Source of the DNA: Thunnus maccoyii
Taxonomy: Eukaryota; Chordata; Actinopteri; Scombriformes; Scombridae
DNA: 64,000 nt
Direction of reading: 5' to 3'
NCBI RefSeq assembly: GCF_910596095.1
Contig: NC_056554.1
Coordinates: 6,742,501 to 6,806,500 of the forward strand
Part shown: piece by piece, positions 11,471-23,307 of the stretch
Layout of the letters: every line of letters begins with the position of its first letter
Position numbering within the stretch: the first letter of the stretch is position 1
Notes under the pieces: model-generated
The model's database searches: none
Seen by the model: only the letters and a program-made list of their open reading frames with translations
Told to the model about the DNA's origin: nothing
Position numbers and translations under genes: made by a program

Positions 11471-12675
11471 GTTACCTATAATCCAAACTCATGCCATCAA
11501 TGCAAAGTACCTCATATTTGTCTGATGTGTTACGATGATGAAAACTGGCTAAAAGTAATTGAAAAATTTGATAATAACTGCAGTTCAGTGACTCACATCA
11601 GTGCTGTGGTTCACACAGCTGGGGCTGGATTTTGGTTTATACTTATTTCAACACACATGAAACACATTTACATGACTCACATCTCACAATGAAAAACACA
11701 CACACAAACACACACACAACTTAAGCTGTGTTTCTACAGCAAATGTGTGCTTTGTCTTGTATCAACATTCATTTTCAAATTTAAAAACCCAAGACAAATG
11801 AAACATTAAAGACATTCATAACTGATTTTGTTTCTTTATTTAATCAGTTAACAGAAGTATGTAATGTAATCATTTAATACACAGTCTATGGTACATTATG
11901 ACAACACCACATACATGCTGTATGATATTTTAATTCATTTAAAAATGTAAATACATGGCACTAGTAATGTCACAGAAATAAAAACAAAGCTATTGTGAGT
12001 TTGAAAAAACACATACCTTACTTGATTCGATTTTAAAAACTTTATGTATACATGTTGACATATGGACTAAATTATCTTTTAATTCACTAAGAAAAAAGTA
12101 AGTATTTGACACCAAAAACTTCACAAACACATAAACAAACAATTCTATATTCTAAGTAAAAATCACAAAAAAAACCTTTCTATCCTGCATACATGTTGAC
12201 AATACCACATATATTCGATCTTTCATTTAAAACTGTATATATTTCATATATCAGGTACTTCACTGTCAGTTTGATACTTTGAATAACTGCGTACATCTTT
12301 CCAATTGCAATATGATGAAAGTAATCAGTTGCACAAAATCATGAAATGCAAGCTCAGATTTAATGATTGCAATGTTGTAACATGTGCTCCTAACATATGT
12401 TGACTCAAAGAATAAAGTAGTCTAAAGAATAAAAACATTTTTTATTAAACACGTTACATGAAATCGTAGGTAGAAGTGAGCACTACATGTAGTGATTTTT
12501 TCTTTTGTTGTAGTTAAATATCCTTGTCATCTTATATACAGTATGTTACTATTTCTGATTCTCTTCTATGTAAAATTTTTTTAAAAAGCACGGACAATAT
12601 GAAAGGAGGATAAATGAACATAAGTAGAAGGATGTGCACATGTGTAAATCACGAGGAGGAAATGTTAGTCGTTTC
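11470..12675. other. 3' flank of gene B with poly(A) signal
   Basis: AT-rich, no genes. A minus-strand AATAAA (plus tttatt at 12441-12446) lies about 230 bp after the gene B stop and is the best poly(A) signal. The block is paralogous to 25610-26690 downstream of the orphan tail by gene C. Confidence 0.5.
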
Positions 12676-15600
12676 TCATTTGATGTTGAATGACTCTTTC
12701 AGGCTTACTTTTGCCTGCTTAAGTGTGATATTCTTCCAAGTTGGAGGAATATCAGCAGGCCTTGCTTTATATGCATTAGCAAATTCATGGTTGAACTTTG
12801 CCATTACATATTTCCAGTAGTCTGAGGCCTCAAGGCTTACATCTGGAGCAATTTTCCAGTCTGGGAAAATTTCTTTGTAACGCTTGTAAGGGTGCCATTC
12901 ATCCTTAGTAGCATCGCAGCGGAAACATGTGTCACTGATCACAGCAGAAGAACATATGTCAGTGACAAGTTTTTCTGTGGCATTCCACCTGTATCTACCA
13001 AAACCCTCTGGCCGATGTAGTGAAGTCCAATGCTCAGTATGTGCTTTTCCTCCTGCCTCACAAGGCGCTTTGCAGAATGGACACTGTTTACCACATCCAA
13101 TCAGTCTGCTGAAAAGCTCATTCTGAGGATTCACATGGAGATTTATTAGTTTCATTTCAATGTTTGTCTTTTTAAACTTCTCTCTAAGAGCTTGGGCCAT
13201 CTCCTTCACGCACTGTGTGAGCCAGTGAGCAAACTGTTCCTTGTCAGCATTGTTCAGGATCATGAACGCTCCAAGAGCATCCTGGGAAATTACCAGTTTA
13301 TCACCAAGTGCTTTGCAGATGTCTTCAACAAATGTCTTCAAGTTGCCACTCCTTCCTGTTTTGGCCTTGTTGATGACATTGTTTATGCTATTGATACTTG
13401 ACTGAACGTGTCGATCCTCAAACTCAAACGCTTTAGACGGGTTAGAGAAGTGTTCTTTTATTTGGTTGAGTGTCCATTCCTTTACATAACCCTCATATGA
13501 GCAAATGTAGCGCCGATAGTTTTCAAAGTCATCCTTGGAGAGCAAATCCTGTAAAACTGAATACTGGAAGAATATCCGGGTGCTGAACTGATGGCATGTC
13601 AGCATTTCACCAATGATGTCAGGACCCAAGGAGCGGTTGACAAAGTCCTCGACTGCAGGCTTCAAGCATCTGTCAGTGAATTCTTCTGCCTTCTTCTGGC
13701 ACTGATTTCGTTCATTGAACACATCTTTGAAATCTGCACGGAACTTTTCTTTGTTTTGTTTGAGGCATGTTTTGGGATCATTCACATGTATGAAATCTTC
13801 ATGCATTTTCTGAAATGTTCTAGCTGCAAATCCACAAATGTACTGTTTCAGAGAAACTTCAAACTCAATGTCTGCCTTCAGATTTTGGTTGTTTTGCAGC
13901 CTCTCATCAATCATGCGTAGGATCTCCAGGATGTAAGTTTCATGGTAATTGGTTTTTCGTTCCATTTTCTGTGTCAAAATGTCTTCACAAGCAGCTATGA
14001 TGCTGTCAGCCATTTGTTGCATAGCCACTACTTGATCTTTGTTAAACCACTTTTTCACAGTGTGTTTAACTTGGTTGAAGGCTCCTTCAACTGTAGGCTT
14101 ATATTTGAAAGGCATTTGTCCACAATTTTTCAGGTCTTTTTTATTCAGTATTTCATTTGCATGACTGCCCTTATGTAAGAGATTTGCTCTCAAGTTGTGA
14201 GATACACTGGTGAAGACATCTGTTACCTTTTGTTCACAAAAAGATAGTTCCTTCAAAGTTTTATCCCACATCTCATCAAATTCTTTGTCTAGCTCTGTGT
14301 CTGTCATCTTGACTTTTTTCTTCCGACAGTCCTCAATTAATGCACACACTCTCTCCTCTAATTGTTTTGTGTGATTCTTCTTGACTCTATCAAGTTCTGC
14401 CATTCCCTGTTTGATTTCTGCTGCTGCTGTGAGCTGATTGAGTACAGAGCTCTGAATTTCTCGTCGAAGGCTTTTTGCACTGTTTGAGAATTCCTCTTTG
14501 TATCCTTCAACTAGGTAGACATGACCCTCTGTTTGCTTGAAGTACTTTGTCAGGTTTTCAAGAATCTTTGTCTCCCATTTAGACAGCACTGTGCAAGCTT
14601 CATTTTTTAAACTTGTGAGAAGTTCTCTCATGTCATGTTTCCCAGATTTCAAAGCAAATTTACCAAAATTGGAAATTCTTGTTTCAGCATTTGTGACCCA
14701 GGTGTACATGTCTTTTTTGAATTCCCATTCCCATTTGTTGAACTCTGTGCAAAGCCTCATGTAGGCATCAGCCACCAGGCTGTTTCTGAAGCTGAAGATG
14801 AAGTTTTCATGCTTTACTGCATTCCAGAGGCTTGACATCCACTCTGTAAACTCAGAGATTTTGTTAGCAGATGAGTTACAACTTCCCAACATTTGGATGA
14901 TGTTCTTCTTGAGCTCATATACAGCTTCACTGTACCCTGCATTGACTGGTGCCATTGGTGGGTTTCCATTCCAAAGTCCAGGAATGTACCAGTTCCCAGT
15001 GTCTGGACTGTACTCCATCACATCAGTGAAGCTCTTGTTCTCCTCTTTCTTTTCCATTTTGGCTGCTGCCTGGGTCATCTCATTTAACTGTTGCAAGAGC
15101 AGTTTCCTGTCTCGTAAGTTCTTCTCATGGGCTGAAACATCTGACACATTCTGGTGAACAAACTGACATTTGGGCTTTTTGCCTACCTCCTTCATCCTGA
15201 GAAAAGCATGCACAACTATTTGTAGGATGTCTTTCATTTCTGTTGAATTCTCCATTGCAATATTGATAATGGTGATATCACTCAGCCCCACAACAAGTGT
15301 TGCAAGCTCATTGTCATGCTCATGGCTATCATCCAGTTGTGCAAGCTCTGGTGACTTTAAGCCCTCAGTGTCAATGATCACCATGAAGTCACAGTTGAGT
15401 ACTTTTTTGACATCTTCATTGACTCTGATGAGCAACATGAAAGCACCTCGAGTGCATCGGCCACTGCTGACGGCAAACTGCACTCCAAACATCGTGTTAA
15501 GGAGAGTGGACTTTCCTGTGCTCTGAACTCCAAGAACTGTGACCACCAATATCTTGCTCTTAGGAGACACCAAGGCATTGAGCTGAGAGAGAACATCACT

Positions 15601-17960
15601 CACCCATCTGAGAGGTATGTTGGATGCATCTCCATCAACAAGCTCAAGAGGAAAGCCATCAAGTAACAATCTTGCACAGAGTCTTGGAAGATGCTGTAAT
15701 TGTTGACGTGATGGGTGTGTTTCTGGAAGGGAAACTGAAGCTTCATAGATTTGACCCATTTCACGGAAGAAGTGTTCAGTCCCCAGTGAGCTGTTGGAAA
15801 GTTGTCTGTCAATGTCTTTAATCTCTTCTTTGTTGTCAGAACTTTTGCATTTCTTTTTGTACTGCTCCCTGAGACCAGACAGTTTTTCTCGAGATAGGTT
15901 ATCAAGGTTTATGCGCATCCATTTCAGGAAATAGCACCTCTCTATTCCTGGGCTTGATACTGCGTTGATGAAGCAAGTCATAGCAGTTGATATGTCATAA
16001 GAGTTCTGTTTTCCCCGAAGTTTTGTTTTCTGTACCTTAAGATTACCTTTGTACATTTCTATGTTTTCAGATCCAACTTTTTGAAGACGAAATTCTTCCT
16101 TTTCTAAGCAAGTCAAATCTTTCCATATTTTCCCTTGCCTGGGAAGCTGAGCTTCTTTGTATTTAAGGGTGTCATGAATTTCTGCAGTGATGGCATCTGC
16201 ATTTTTCTTGGCAGTCTGGCACTCTGGAGAGTCTTCATCAACCAAGATTCCCAGTTCATAGGCAATGTCAGTCATTTGCTCTATTCGCATTTTCTTCTTG
16301 GAGCTCTCAACTGCATCCCTGACTGTTTTCCGCAGATTTGACACAAAGTCTGCATCATTCATGCGCTTAGTCTTCAAAATAATGTTGCTGTTAGTCAAGC
16401 CCAACTTGGTTGCTACCTTTTTCAGAGCATCTAAACTGAACTGCTTGCTTTGATGGTTGCCCACCAAGTAGATCTGTGCCTTGTGGTGTTGGTTGGTCAG
16501 TAGCCTGCACTCAGAGTCCAAATTGTCAAAGAACACAAAAACTGCTGTAGATGTCTGACACAAAAAAGAGTATTGTGTTTCAAATGAAGTAATGTCCCCA
16601 CGAAGGTTAGCTACAGCAACTGGCTCACTGAAAAGATCCATGTTTTTGTTTCCACAAGGGAGGTACCAAGAAACTTCAACCAATCCATTGGATATTCTCC
16701 TTGGGCTGTCGCCACACTCCATATTGCAGTGAACAAAGGTGTCATGGTACTGCTGAGAATTGCTCAAAAGCTTATTGAGAATCTCCGACTTGGACAAGGA
16801 GCATTCACCCAGCCTCACAAAAGATATCATTGGAAGATTCGAGAGAACAACTCTGTCTTCAATGAAGCCCTTGGATTCAGAAAGGGACTGAGGTCTGTAC
16901 TTTTTAACAATGTCTCTCATTGCCCACAGCATGAGTGTGCACTGTTCTGTTGCACAATTGGGAAGCAGTAGAGGCACAGAAAACTGACACATAGACATTT
17001 TGAGTGCCATTTCCTGCTGTACAAAACCATCAGAACACAGAAAGAGAGCAGTGATTATGTCGAGGGGGTTTAGCATATCACCTGAATTTGGACTGTTGAG
17101 CAGATTATCAAGATCTAACCCTGTATTCCCTGATGCAGCATCACAGTTTGAGTCACATACTGATGTACATTTCACATTCCTAGCTGTCACATTAACCATC
17201 ATCAGTTTCTTCAGAAAATACCATGGAAGATCTGAATTACGCTTGACAGGTTCATCAGTAATGGTCTTCTCATTAATCTGAAGTATTGTGCTCAGGGATA
17301 GCTTCTCTTTGGAGTGCTGCTCCAAGCCCAGATCCTCCAATAAGCTTTCCATTTGTGTCTCTGTGAATATATAGACAATGATTATCAAAATCAGGATTAT
17401 CAAAATCAGGATTGCATTTATAATTTATTAATTAAACGCACAATATGTAATTTCAGCCACTAGGGGTCTCTCAATCAAAACAAACAATAACAATCAAAAC
17501 GGACTGTTACCTTGATTAAAATTAAGGATAGTGTAAGTACACAACTTAACAAAATATATAACATAGGTCTAGTTGTTTTTAGACATTTTAATGCGGAATA
17601 GTTACATATTATAGCTTTAATGTCAAACTTGCTGCCAATTCTTTAACAGTATAGGCTGGCTGCTTGCTAATCCACACCAGTTTGTCTTCTGTTTACCACT
17701 TGCATCAATCTGTTGACACTCACCCTTGCAGCCAGTCTGTGGTGTTGGTGGAGTGTCCTCTGCACTGTACAGATCAACAAATGAATCTTCATCACTGACG
17801 TCCTTGACAAATAAGAATAAGAATATGCATGTTCAGGTGTGTTAAATCAACTCATCCAGTCATTAGGTGATAGCTTCTCACTGAAAATAATAAGAGACAA
17901 TTTTGCAATTTTATTTTAATTTCTTCTTCTGAAGATGTACAAGGAGCAATTTACCTCCAT
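12676..17960 (-). CDS. GVIN/VLIG-like giant GTPase gene B (no FN3 domains)
   Basis: Three coding exons: 17955-17960 (ATG GAG), 17724-17802 (26 acidic codons) and 12676-17360 (giant exon), giving about 1589 residues in frame. The VLIG-type G domain has its P loop GVQSTGKST at about residues 639-647, an RCTRGAF switch region, DTEG (G3) and the family's unusual FVHQN in place of NKxD. A long, mostly helical charged middle follows, then a Cys/His module CGKQCPFCKAPC with two following His (about 1450-1475). It ends ...SLKESFNIK. Mammalian members reach about 2400 residues, so this is a shorter fish form. The open frame upstream of 17360 (MIIL...) is intron. Cytosolic/nuclear interferon-induced GTPase role is from the family. 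Confidence 0.88.
17724..17802 (-). CDS. Gene B acidic exon
   Basis: A 79-bp exon between acceptor tttgtcaag and donor gtgagt. It encodes DVSDEDSFVDLYSAEDTPPT then PQTGCK. It must be entered in phase 0, because the other phase meets stops at once. That requirement fixes the start codon at the second ATG of the upstream exon. It joins directly to the giant exon; there is no room for FN3 exons in the 363-bp intron. Confidence 0.75.
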
Positions 17961-18016
17961 TGTGGAAACACTCAGTCATCCCACGCTTCCAGTGCAGATA
18001 TTCAAGCTGCTTCTCA
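17955..18016 (-). CDS. Gene B start exon with shifted initiation codon
   Basis: The exon runs from acceptor ctttcag to donor gtaaat. Relative to A and C, two bases are missing just after the ancestral ATG (17977-17979), putting that ATG out of frame; it would end in a stop 11 codons on, inside the next exon. The second ATG (17958-17960, ATGGAG) is in frame. B therefore has a two-codon first coding exon and a short overlapping upstream ORF. Confidence 0.6.
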
Positions 18017-18179
18017 CTGAAAGTAATAAGAGACAAATCTGTAAGGCTTTATTACCAAAGAAGTTTAAAATACCATGCAGCCTGCTTTACTATGGACCCA
18101 AACCAGAAAATCCTTGCACAAACCTCAGCCAGAACCACTGCTTGCATGGGCATATATGGACCATTTCTAATACTGGTGG

Positions 18180-18700
18180 ACTCAGGGGGGAGCAGGGGAG
18201 GCAACCGCCACCCTGGTGCCCCTGAGGACAACAAAATACTGTGAAAGTGCCCTCTAAGGTGCCCCCACAGTAGAGCAAACATTATAAAATTTCCCCCAAG
18301 GTGCCCGCACAAAGGAGAAAACACACCAAAGGGTAAATCAGGATGCAGTGCCCTATAGAGTGCCTCTCTATATATGACAATCTGGAATGAAGTGCCCTCA
18401 TAGATGCCCTTTCAGTGGAAGAACATGTGATAGTGTCCCATAAAGAACCCCCACAAGATGTAATGCAATGCCCTATGAGTTGTTGTTGTAATGGGGTAAG
18501 CTGGAGGTTCTGTATGGTTTCCTCTGGGATGCCACGAGTTGTGAGAAAACATGATGTCATGATGAAATTTAATGAACAAAAAACATGGTGAATGTGCTTT
18601 GTAGGGTGCCCTATATGTGAGAAAAACATTGTGCCCTCCCGCTGAAGAACATGAGATACTTTGCCCTATAAGATGCCCTAACGATGGAACAAACTGACCA
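18180..18700. repeat. Degenerate tandem repeat (gtgccct.ta.a.atgccct units)
   Basis: About a dozen diverged units of 40-45 bp share agtgccct, (t)agatgccct and gtggaagaacatga words. It lies in the 5' intron of gene B, with no counterpart seen in A or C. An opening gcaaccgccaccctggtgcc run precedes it. It has no open frame across units. It may be a minisatellite or the inside of an old DNA transposon. Confidence 0.6.
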
Positions 18701-20554
18701 TTATGGTAGAGATTAATGTATTCTTTATGTTTGGCTGACCATTAGGTAATTAAAGCACCTTAAAAACAGTTTGTAGTTGTTGTAGCTGACATTATTCCAT
18801 TCAATTGATTTTGGTACAGTATTACTCACTAGTTTTCTCAGCCACACCCATTTAGATTGTTCTGTTGTCTTTGGGTCAGCACAGCCTATTTTAACAGTAA
18901 AAACTGCATCAGTCGACAATCATTCTCAAACTGAAGCTGCTCGAGACCCAGTTTGGAAAAAGATGTGGAGAAGGAAGGCTCTCAGATCTTCTGCTGTTGT
19001 CCATTGAGAGGGACAACGCAACTGACCATAACAAGGTCATTAACATTTACAAACTCATGGCAAAAAGAATTCTCCTTTGATTTCACTAATCTTGCTTCAT
19101 GTTTCCCTGACAAGACTGCTCAAAACAGCTAATTCTCAAAACGTTAATAGTTCCATGTTTTTACCACAGATGTGTTTGAGAAAAAAACATTTAAAACATT
19201 GCCCATTCCCTGTGTTTTATTGCAGAGATATTAGTAAAATAAATGTTTAAAGAGTAAATACTTTTTAATACAACGGTATTGTTTTCTTTATATTCTGAGT
19301 CACCCTATAAAATTTTATTCTTAATTGGGAATGAAGCCTTTTTACCAAACATGCATCGTTGCTCTCTGCTGAAGGGGGCCCATTAAATGTATCCCCTCAG
19401 ATAGTCTGAGTCCCCCACTGATTTCTACACTCTCTAATCCTGTGCAGTGTCATGGTGGGCTGGAGCCTATCTACCATGCAGTAAGAGGAAGGAAGTAGAA
19501 TACACCCTGCATCATAAACAGGAAGCAGGTTACAACAACATGCACAAATATCCACACTGACACTCATATTAACACTTGCAGGCTGTAGTAAATTCACTGA
19601 CATGTTGGGCTGTGGGAGAAATCTGGAATAGTTGTACATTATTTTCCAGTTCACAACGATCATTTATCCCAGTCAGCCTTTAAATATTAAGGGTTTGAAA
19701 ATATGTGATTGATTATCTGTGTCCTTGCAAATACAAAATACCCACAATTTTTTAAAGGCATAAATACCGATTTGTCGTGCGCAGACATTATTGTTTGGGT
19801 GAAAAAAGTGGCATTAAATTACTAAACCGCCCAGAGCCCCTCTCAACCTATAAATAGGATCGCAATCTCCCTTTATGATTGAAATTTGCCTGGTGAGTAT
19901 CCCGCAGTGAATACTTCAATTGTTCTAAATTCAACAAATATAGCTGAGAATCTGGTCTAAAAATGCGGGCTGTCTTTTTCTGCTGAACTTGTGAAACCAG
20001 ACATTGTTATGATTTTTAAGGCCACCGGTTCCGCAGAGACTTTCCAACAATGCCTTCGCGGTCCGCAGTATACTCATGTACTATCATCGGTATATAGAGG
20101 CCGGATGAATACACATGAATCATTAAAATCACTGCATTAACGATGATAATGTTTTCTTTAGTATCTCTGAGAAGACTCGTGGGTAACATTTTCAGTTGCC
20201 CCGCCTGGTATAGAGACTGAGACTGTGAATAAGAGCAGTTAAACAAATCGATATTTGATCATCTGAGAAAGATTATAGTCAACCAGACATAAAAGAATCA
20301 GGTTTGTCAATAAAAAATATTGAAAACATTTAGAAGTAAAAAAAAAAAAGAAAAAAAAAAGTGTGCATGATTCAGCAGCACGTGCGAGGCTGAAGTTGTC
20401 ACAACAAGGTTGAACGGACAAGTTTACTGAGTATCAGATTACATTCATAATCTGTTGTGCGAACACTTAGACATTGTTCGGCTTGTTTTTCAGGTCCTCC
20501 CATCATCACATAACGGACAAATCACATCAGTGACGAAGCAAAATTATAACTCAC
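18700..20554. other. Gene B 5' intron, remainder; nothing recognised
   Basis: AT-rich unique-looking sequence with an A-rich run at 20339-20360. No coding exons, RNA genes or clear transposon ends were seen. Confidence 0.4.
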
Positions 20555-20760
20555 CTTTAAAGAGAAGATTTCCCCATAGTAAAAATACGTTCTTCTATCC
20601 AGGAGCTGGTTTCAACTAAACTGCAGTACTTGTTCAAGCGTCTATTTGTCCTGAAGATAAAGCGTCGAACATCACTGCATGCTGTATGCCGAGACGGTCC
20701 TCCAGAAGGTGCATGACTCTTTTATTCCGCTGGGTGAAGCCACTTTCACTTTTGGTCTCC
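20555..20760 (-). promoter_or_regulatory. Gene B first (5'UTR) exon and promoter with PRDI-like IRF site
   Basis: The donor gtgagt (20549-20554) closes a non-coding exon ending ...ctctttaaag. Upstream on the minus strand are a TATA-like GGAATAAAAGA (20718-20728) and CCAAAAGTGAAAGTG within 20741-20755, closely similar to the IFN-beta PRDI/IRF element. The same pair occurs at 38463-38679. Interferon/IRF control is inferred. Confidence 0.6.
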
Positions 20761-21485
20761 AGAGAAATTTTCAGGATCACCTGGTTTCCCGGAAAACGAA
20801 ACTTAATTTTACAGTAAATCACATGATAAAACTTAAAGCCACCACAGATGGCTTAATTCATGCACAGAGTTGTTTTCCCTGCTGTGCTGCAGAATTCAGT
20901 AAAAATATGTGGAGACCACGAGAATCACACAATGCTGATTTCATGTCACAGTTTCTCCATAAAATAAAGGAATATACATGTAAACACAAAGTCTTCCACA
21001 TGATTATTGTCTGACATACACAAACACATTTTGGTGCAGTAATAGTAATAGCAACTAAGTAAGCGATATAAAAATGATGTACAGTACAACTGTATTTTAA
21101 TAAGCAAATGAGAGGAAATTCCACCTGGATTTATTCTAAATTTTAAAAAGCACAGTTTTGTCATGAATGACTTTTTAAGGAATTAAATCAAAATTCAATT
21201 AACTAATTAATATAAACCACTTTTTTTTTTTTTAAACTTCTGATTCATGTTCATACTAAACCTACATGGGTCTGATCATTAACTGGTTCACCTGCTATAA
21301 TTGAAATTTTAATGCAGAGGGAGATCTGCATTTCAATCACCCTTAAAAATGAAAGTAGACATGGTGATAAAATGATCCAAGTGGAGAATATGTATCTTCA
21401 CTTTTTGTGTAGACTAAACTAATGATTGTAGTTTTTTATACAGTTACAATAAATAGTCTCAATGGTCAGAACAGTACATTAAACA
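20761..21485. other. Intergenic DNA between gene B promoter and pop7 copy
   Basis: Paralogous to 38680-39085 and 39745-39870 by gene C. The middle of the C copy is replaced or extended by other DNA and a piggyBac-type element. No gene seen. Confidence 0.5.
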
Positions 21486-21800
21486 TCATGAATAAACATG
21501 CTGTGAACAGTATGTGGAGCATTTATTTTTATACTGTCCTAGATATCAACAAGAGAGACAGACACTTAAAATTACACTCCAAAGGAATCACATGACACTT
21601 GGTATTAGAGAAATGTTGCAGAGGAGTTCAGGTGATGTAGGGTACAGGGATATTTTCAGATTTTTAGAAAACACAGGAATTAATAGAAGAATTGAATGTA
21701 ATAGTATAGCAACTTTTGTGGTCTATACTCCAATCCAGTAGGTGGCGGTAATGCGCCTAAAAGGTGTTTGTCAACCGCCATTAAACAACAGAAGAAGAAG
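21486..21800 (+). mobile_element. LINE (I/Nimb-type) 3' end, truncated
   Basis: An open stretch encodes EHLFLYCPRYQQERQTL and then EMLQRSSGDVGYRDIFRFLE, the C-terminal Cys/His tail of an I-clade LINE polyprotein. It is followed by the characteristic ccagtaggtggcggtaatg and caaccgccattaaacaac hairpin-like 3'UTR with a gaagaagaagaa tail. The longer copy at 40935-41755 sits in the homologous place, so the insertion predates the B/C duplication. Confidence 0.75.
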
Positions 21801-21814
21801 AAACAGTCTGTTCT

Positions 21815-21947
21815 GTTGGTACCATTGATGTATAAAGAGAGTTCTCTTCATACATCAATGCGTGGTGCTAGATAGCCGCTGTTGAAGAAAACAGTGAACC
21901 GGAAACATCATTAGCATCGACAAAGTGTTCACTTGTTGCTGTCGTCT
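21815..21947 (+). pseudogene. 5'UTR exon of duplicated pop7 copy, with inserted hairpin
   Basis: Homologous to the pop7 5'UTR exon near 41755-41853 and ends at a gtaagc donor. About 40 bp at 21823-21860 (cattgatgtat...atacatcaatg) form an imperfect palindrome absent from the other copy, probably a small MITE remnant. Confidence 0.5.
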
Positions 21948-22213
21948 GTAAGCGTTTTAATTGTTTGATTTAAGCTAAACGTTGGTTTTTGGACAAGATG
22001 AGATGTTGTTATGAAGCAAGAAACACGTTTATTTCCATTCACTCACACGTGGGACATAATTAAAACAAACACATCCTGCCAGTAAAAATGTCTCATTTGC
22101 ATTCAGCATCTTTCACTATTTTATCACACTTTATAGACAAAAATAATGAATCAAGATAATGATAAGCAGAAAAAGAGGTAATGATAATAATCAATCAGTG
22201 GCAGCCCTACTAT

Positions 22214-22214
<1 letters not shown>

Positions 22215-22246
<32 letters not shown>
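22215..22246. repeat. (GT)n microsatellite
   Basis: About 16 GT units; the paralogous place at 42861-42875 has about 7. Confidence 0.95.
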
Positions 22247-22249
<3 letters not shown>

Positions 22250-22479
22250 GTTTGTTTGCACTTGACTGGGTCACAACTGGGGACTTTCATCAGCACACAC
22301 ACCAGTTGATTGGGGACACCTTTCCTTTGGGGATCAAAACCACTTTCCCCAATTAGATTTAATTTTTATTGAATTCAACATGCTCCAAATTGTATTTTGG
22401 TCTTAAAATCTCAATTGTCCCGAAAAGTGACTTTTTTCATATTTTTTATGTGTGTGTGTGTCCCCCACCCACCCATCTG

Positions 22480-22800
22480 TGAAGAAGCAAGTCAAGACCT
22501 CCCTGAAGTCTAAACATGCGATGATGCTGTATTTATATTGTAAATTTATACTGTTCATTTATACTATTCTTGCATTTTACACATTTATAGATCCCATTTT
22601 TCAGAATCATTATTTACACTATTATATATTTTTGTAATATGCACTTTTTTTTTTTACATCTCTTACTTTCTATTTTTCTGTATATATTGTAGTATAATGT
22701 TCTCTTTTTTAAATCATATTTCTTATTTTCTACTTTCTTATCATTTCTCTATACATAAGTATATTTCTATTCTAGAATGGGAGCAACTGTTACATGACCC
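22480..22800 (+). mobile_element. T-rich LINE-like 3' tail, B copy (truncated)
   Basis: The T-rich run ending gaatgggagcaactgttacatgac is paralogous to 43110-43545. There it goes on into tttccctctgggatcgataaagta with a gattct tail, a Rex1/CR1-like LINE 3' end. In this copy the tail and the following roughly 200 bp, including the pop7 splice acceptor, are missing. Confidence 0.45.
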
Positions 22801-22851
22801 ACAGAGTGTGTGTGGATATGAGCACACATATTCACACACACTCTGAGGGAC

Positions 22852-23307
22852 ATGACAGAGCCGCGCAACCCAGGGATGTCCTCCATCCCTCAGACAGCCC
22901 CTGTACACACTGACTCCACCTCCCCGGCTGTAGAGATGGATCCAGTAGAGTACACCCTTCGGAAACGGCTCCCCCGGAAACTCCCCAAGAGACAGAACGA
23001 TGTCTACGTCAACATGAAGACTGATTAACGGGCCCAGCTGGCACGTTGTCAGAAGCTGCTGGAAGGTGGGGGTCACAGGGAGATCTGTGTCCATGGCCTG
23101 GGCCTGGCCATCAACAGAGCTATCAACATTGCCCTTCAGCTGCAGGCCAGCAGCCAGGGGGCGCTACAGCTGGCAGCCAACACCTCCACAGTAGAGCTTG
23201 TGGATGACCTGGAACCTGAAGATCCTGATGAGGCTGGGGAGCCCATGACACGTACACACAACAACTCGGCCATTCATATTGAGGTTTTCTACCCTGACCC
23301 ACAGTGA
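22852..23307 (+). pseudogene. pop7: Duplicated pop7 (RNase P/MRP subunit p20), inactivated
   Basis: It aligns along its full length with the intact pop7 at 43746-44201: same ATG context, and same tail HNNSAIHI.VFYPDPQ. An in-frame TAA at 23026-23028 replaces Phe59 (TTC), so only 58 of 151 codons would be read. The upstream acceptor region is deleted and the downstream poly(A) region of the intact copy has no counterpart. Flanks and the 5'UTR exon are duplicated as well, so this is a segmental, not a processed, copy. Few substitutions elsewhere suggest recent loss. Confidence 0.88.

Noticed and set aside
15170-15526. Plus-strand ORFs of 60-120 codons opposite the GVIN exons (for example 15170-15526, 30436-30792)
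   Set aside because: They are antisense shadows of the strongly coding minus-strand exons; they recur in both B and C only because the exons are paralogous.
17361-17403. Open frame continuing upstream of the gene B giant exon (MIILIL...)
   Set aside because: A good splice acceptor at 17361-17363 and a matching phase-1 junction with the acidic exon show this is intron.
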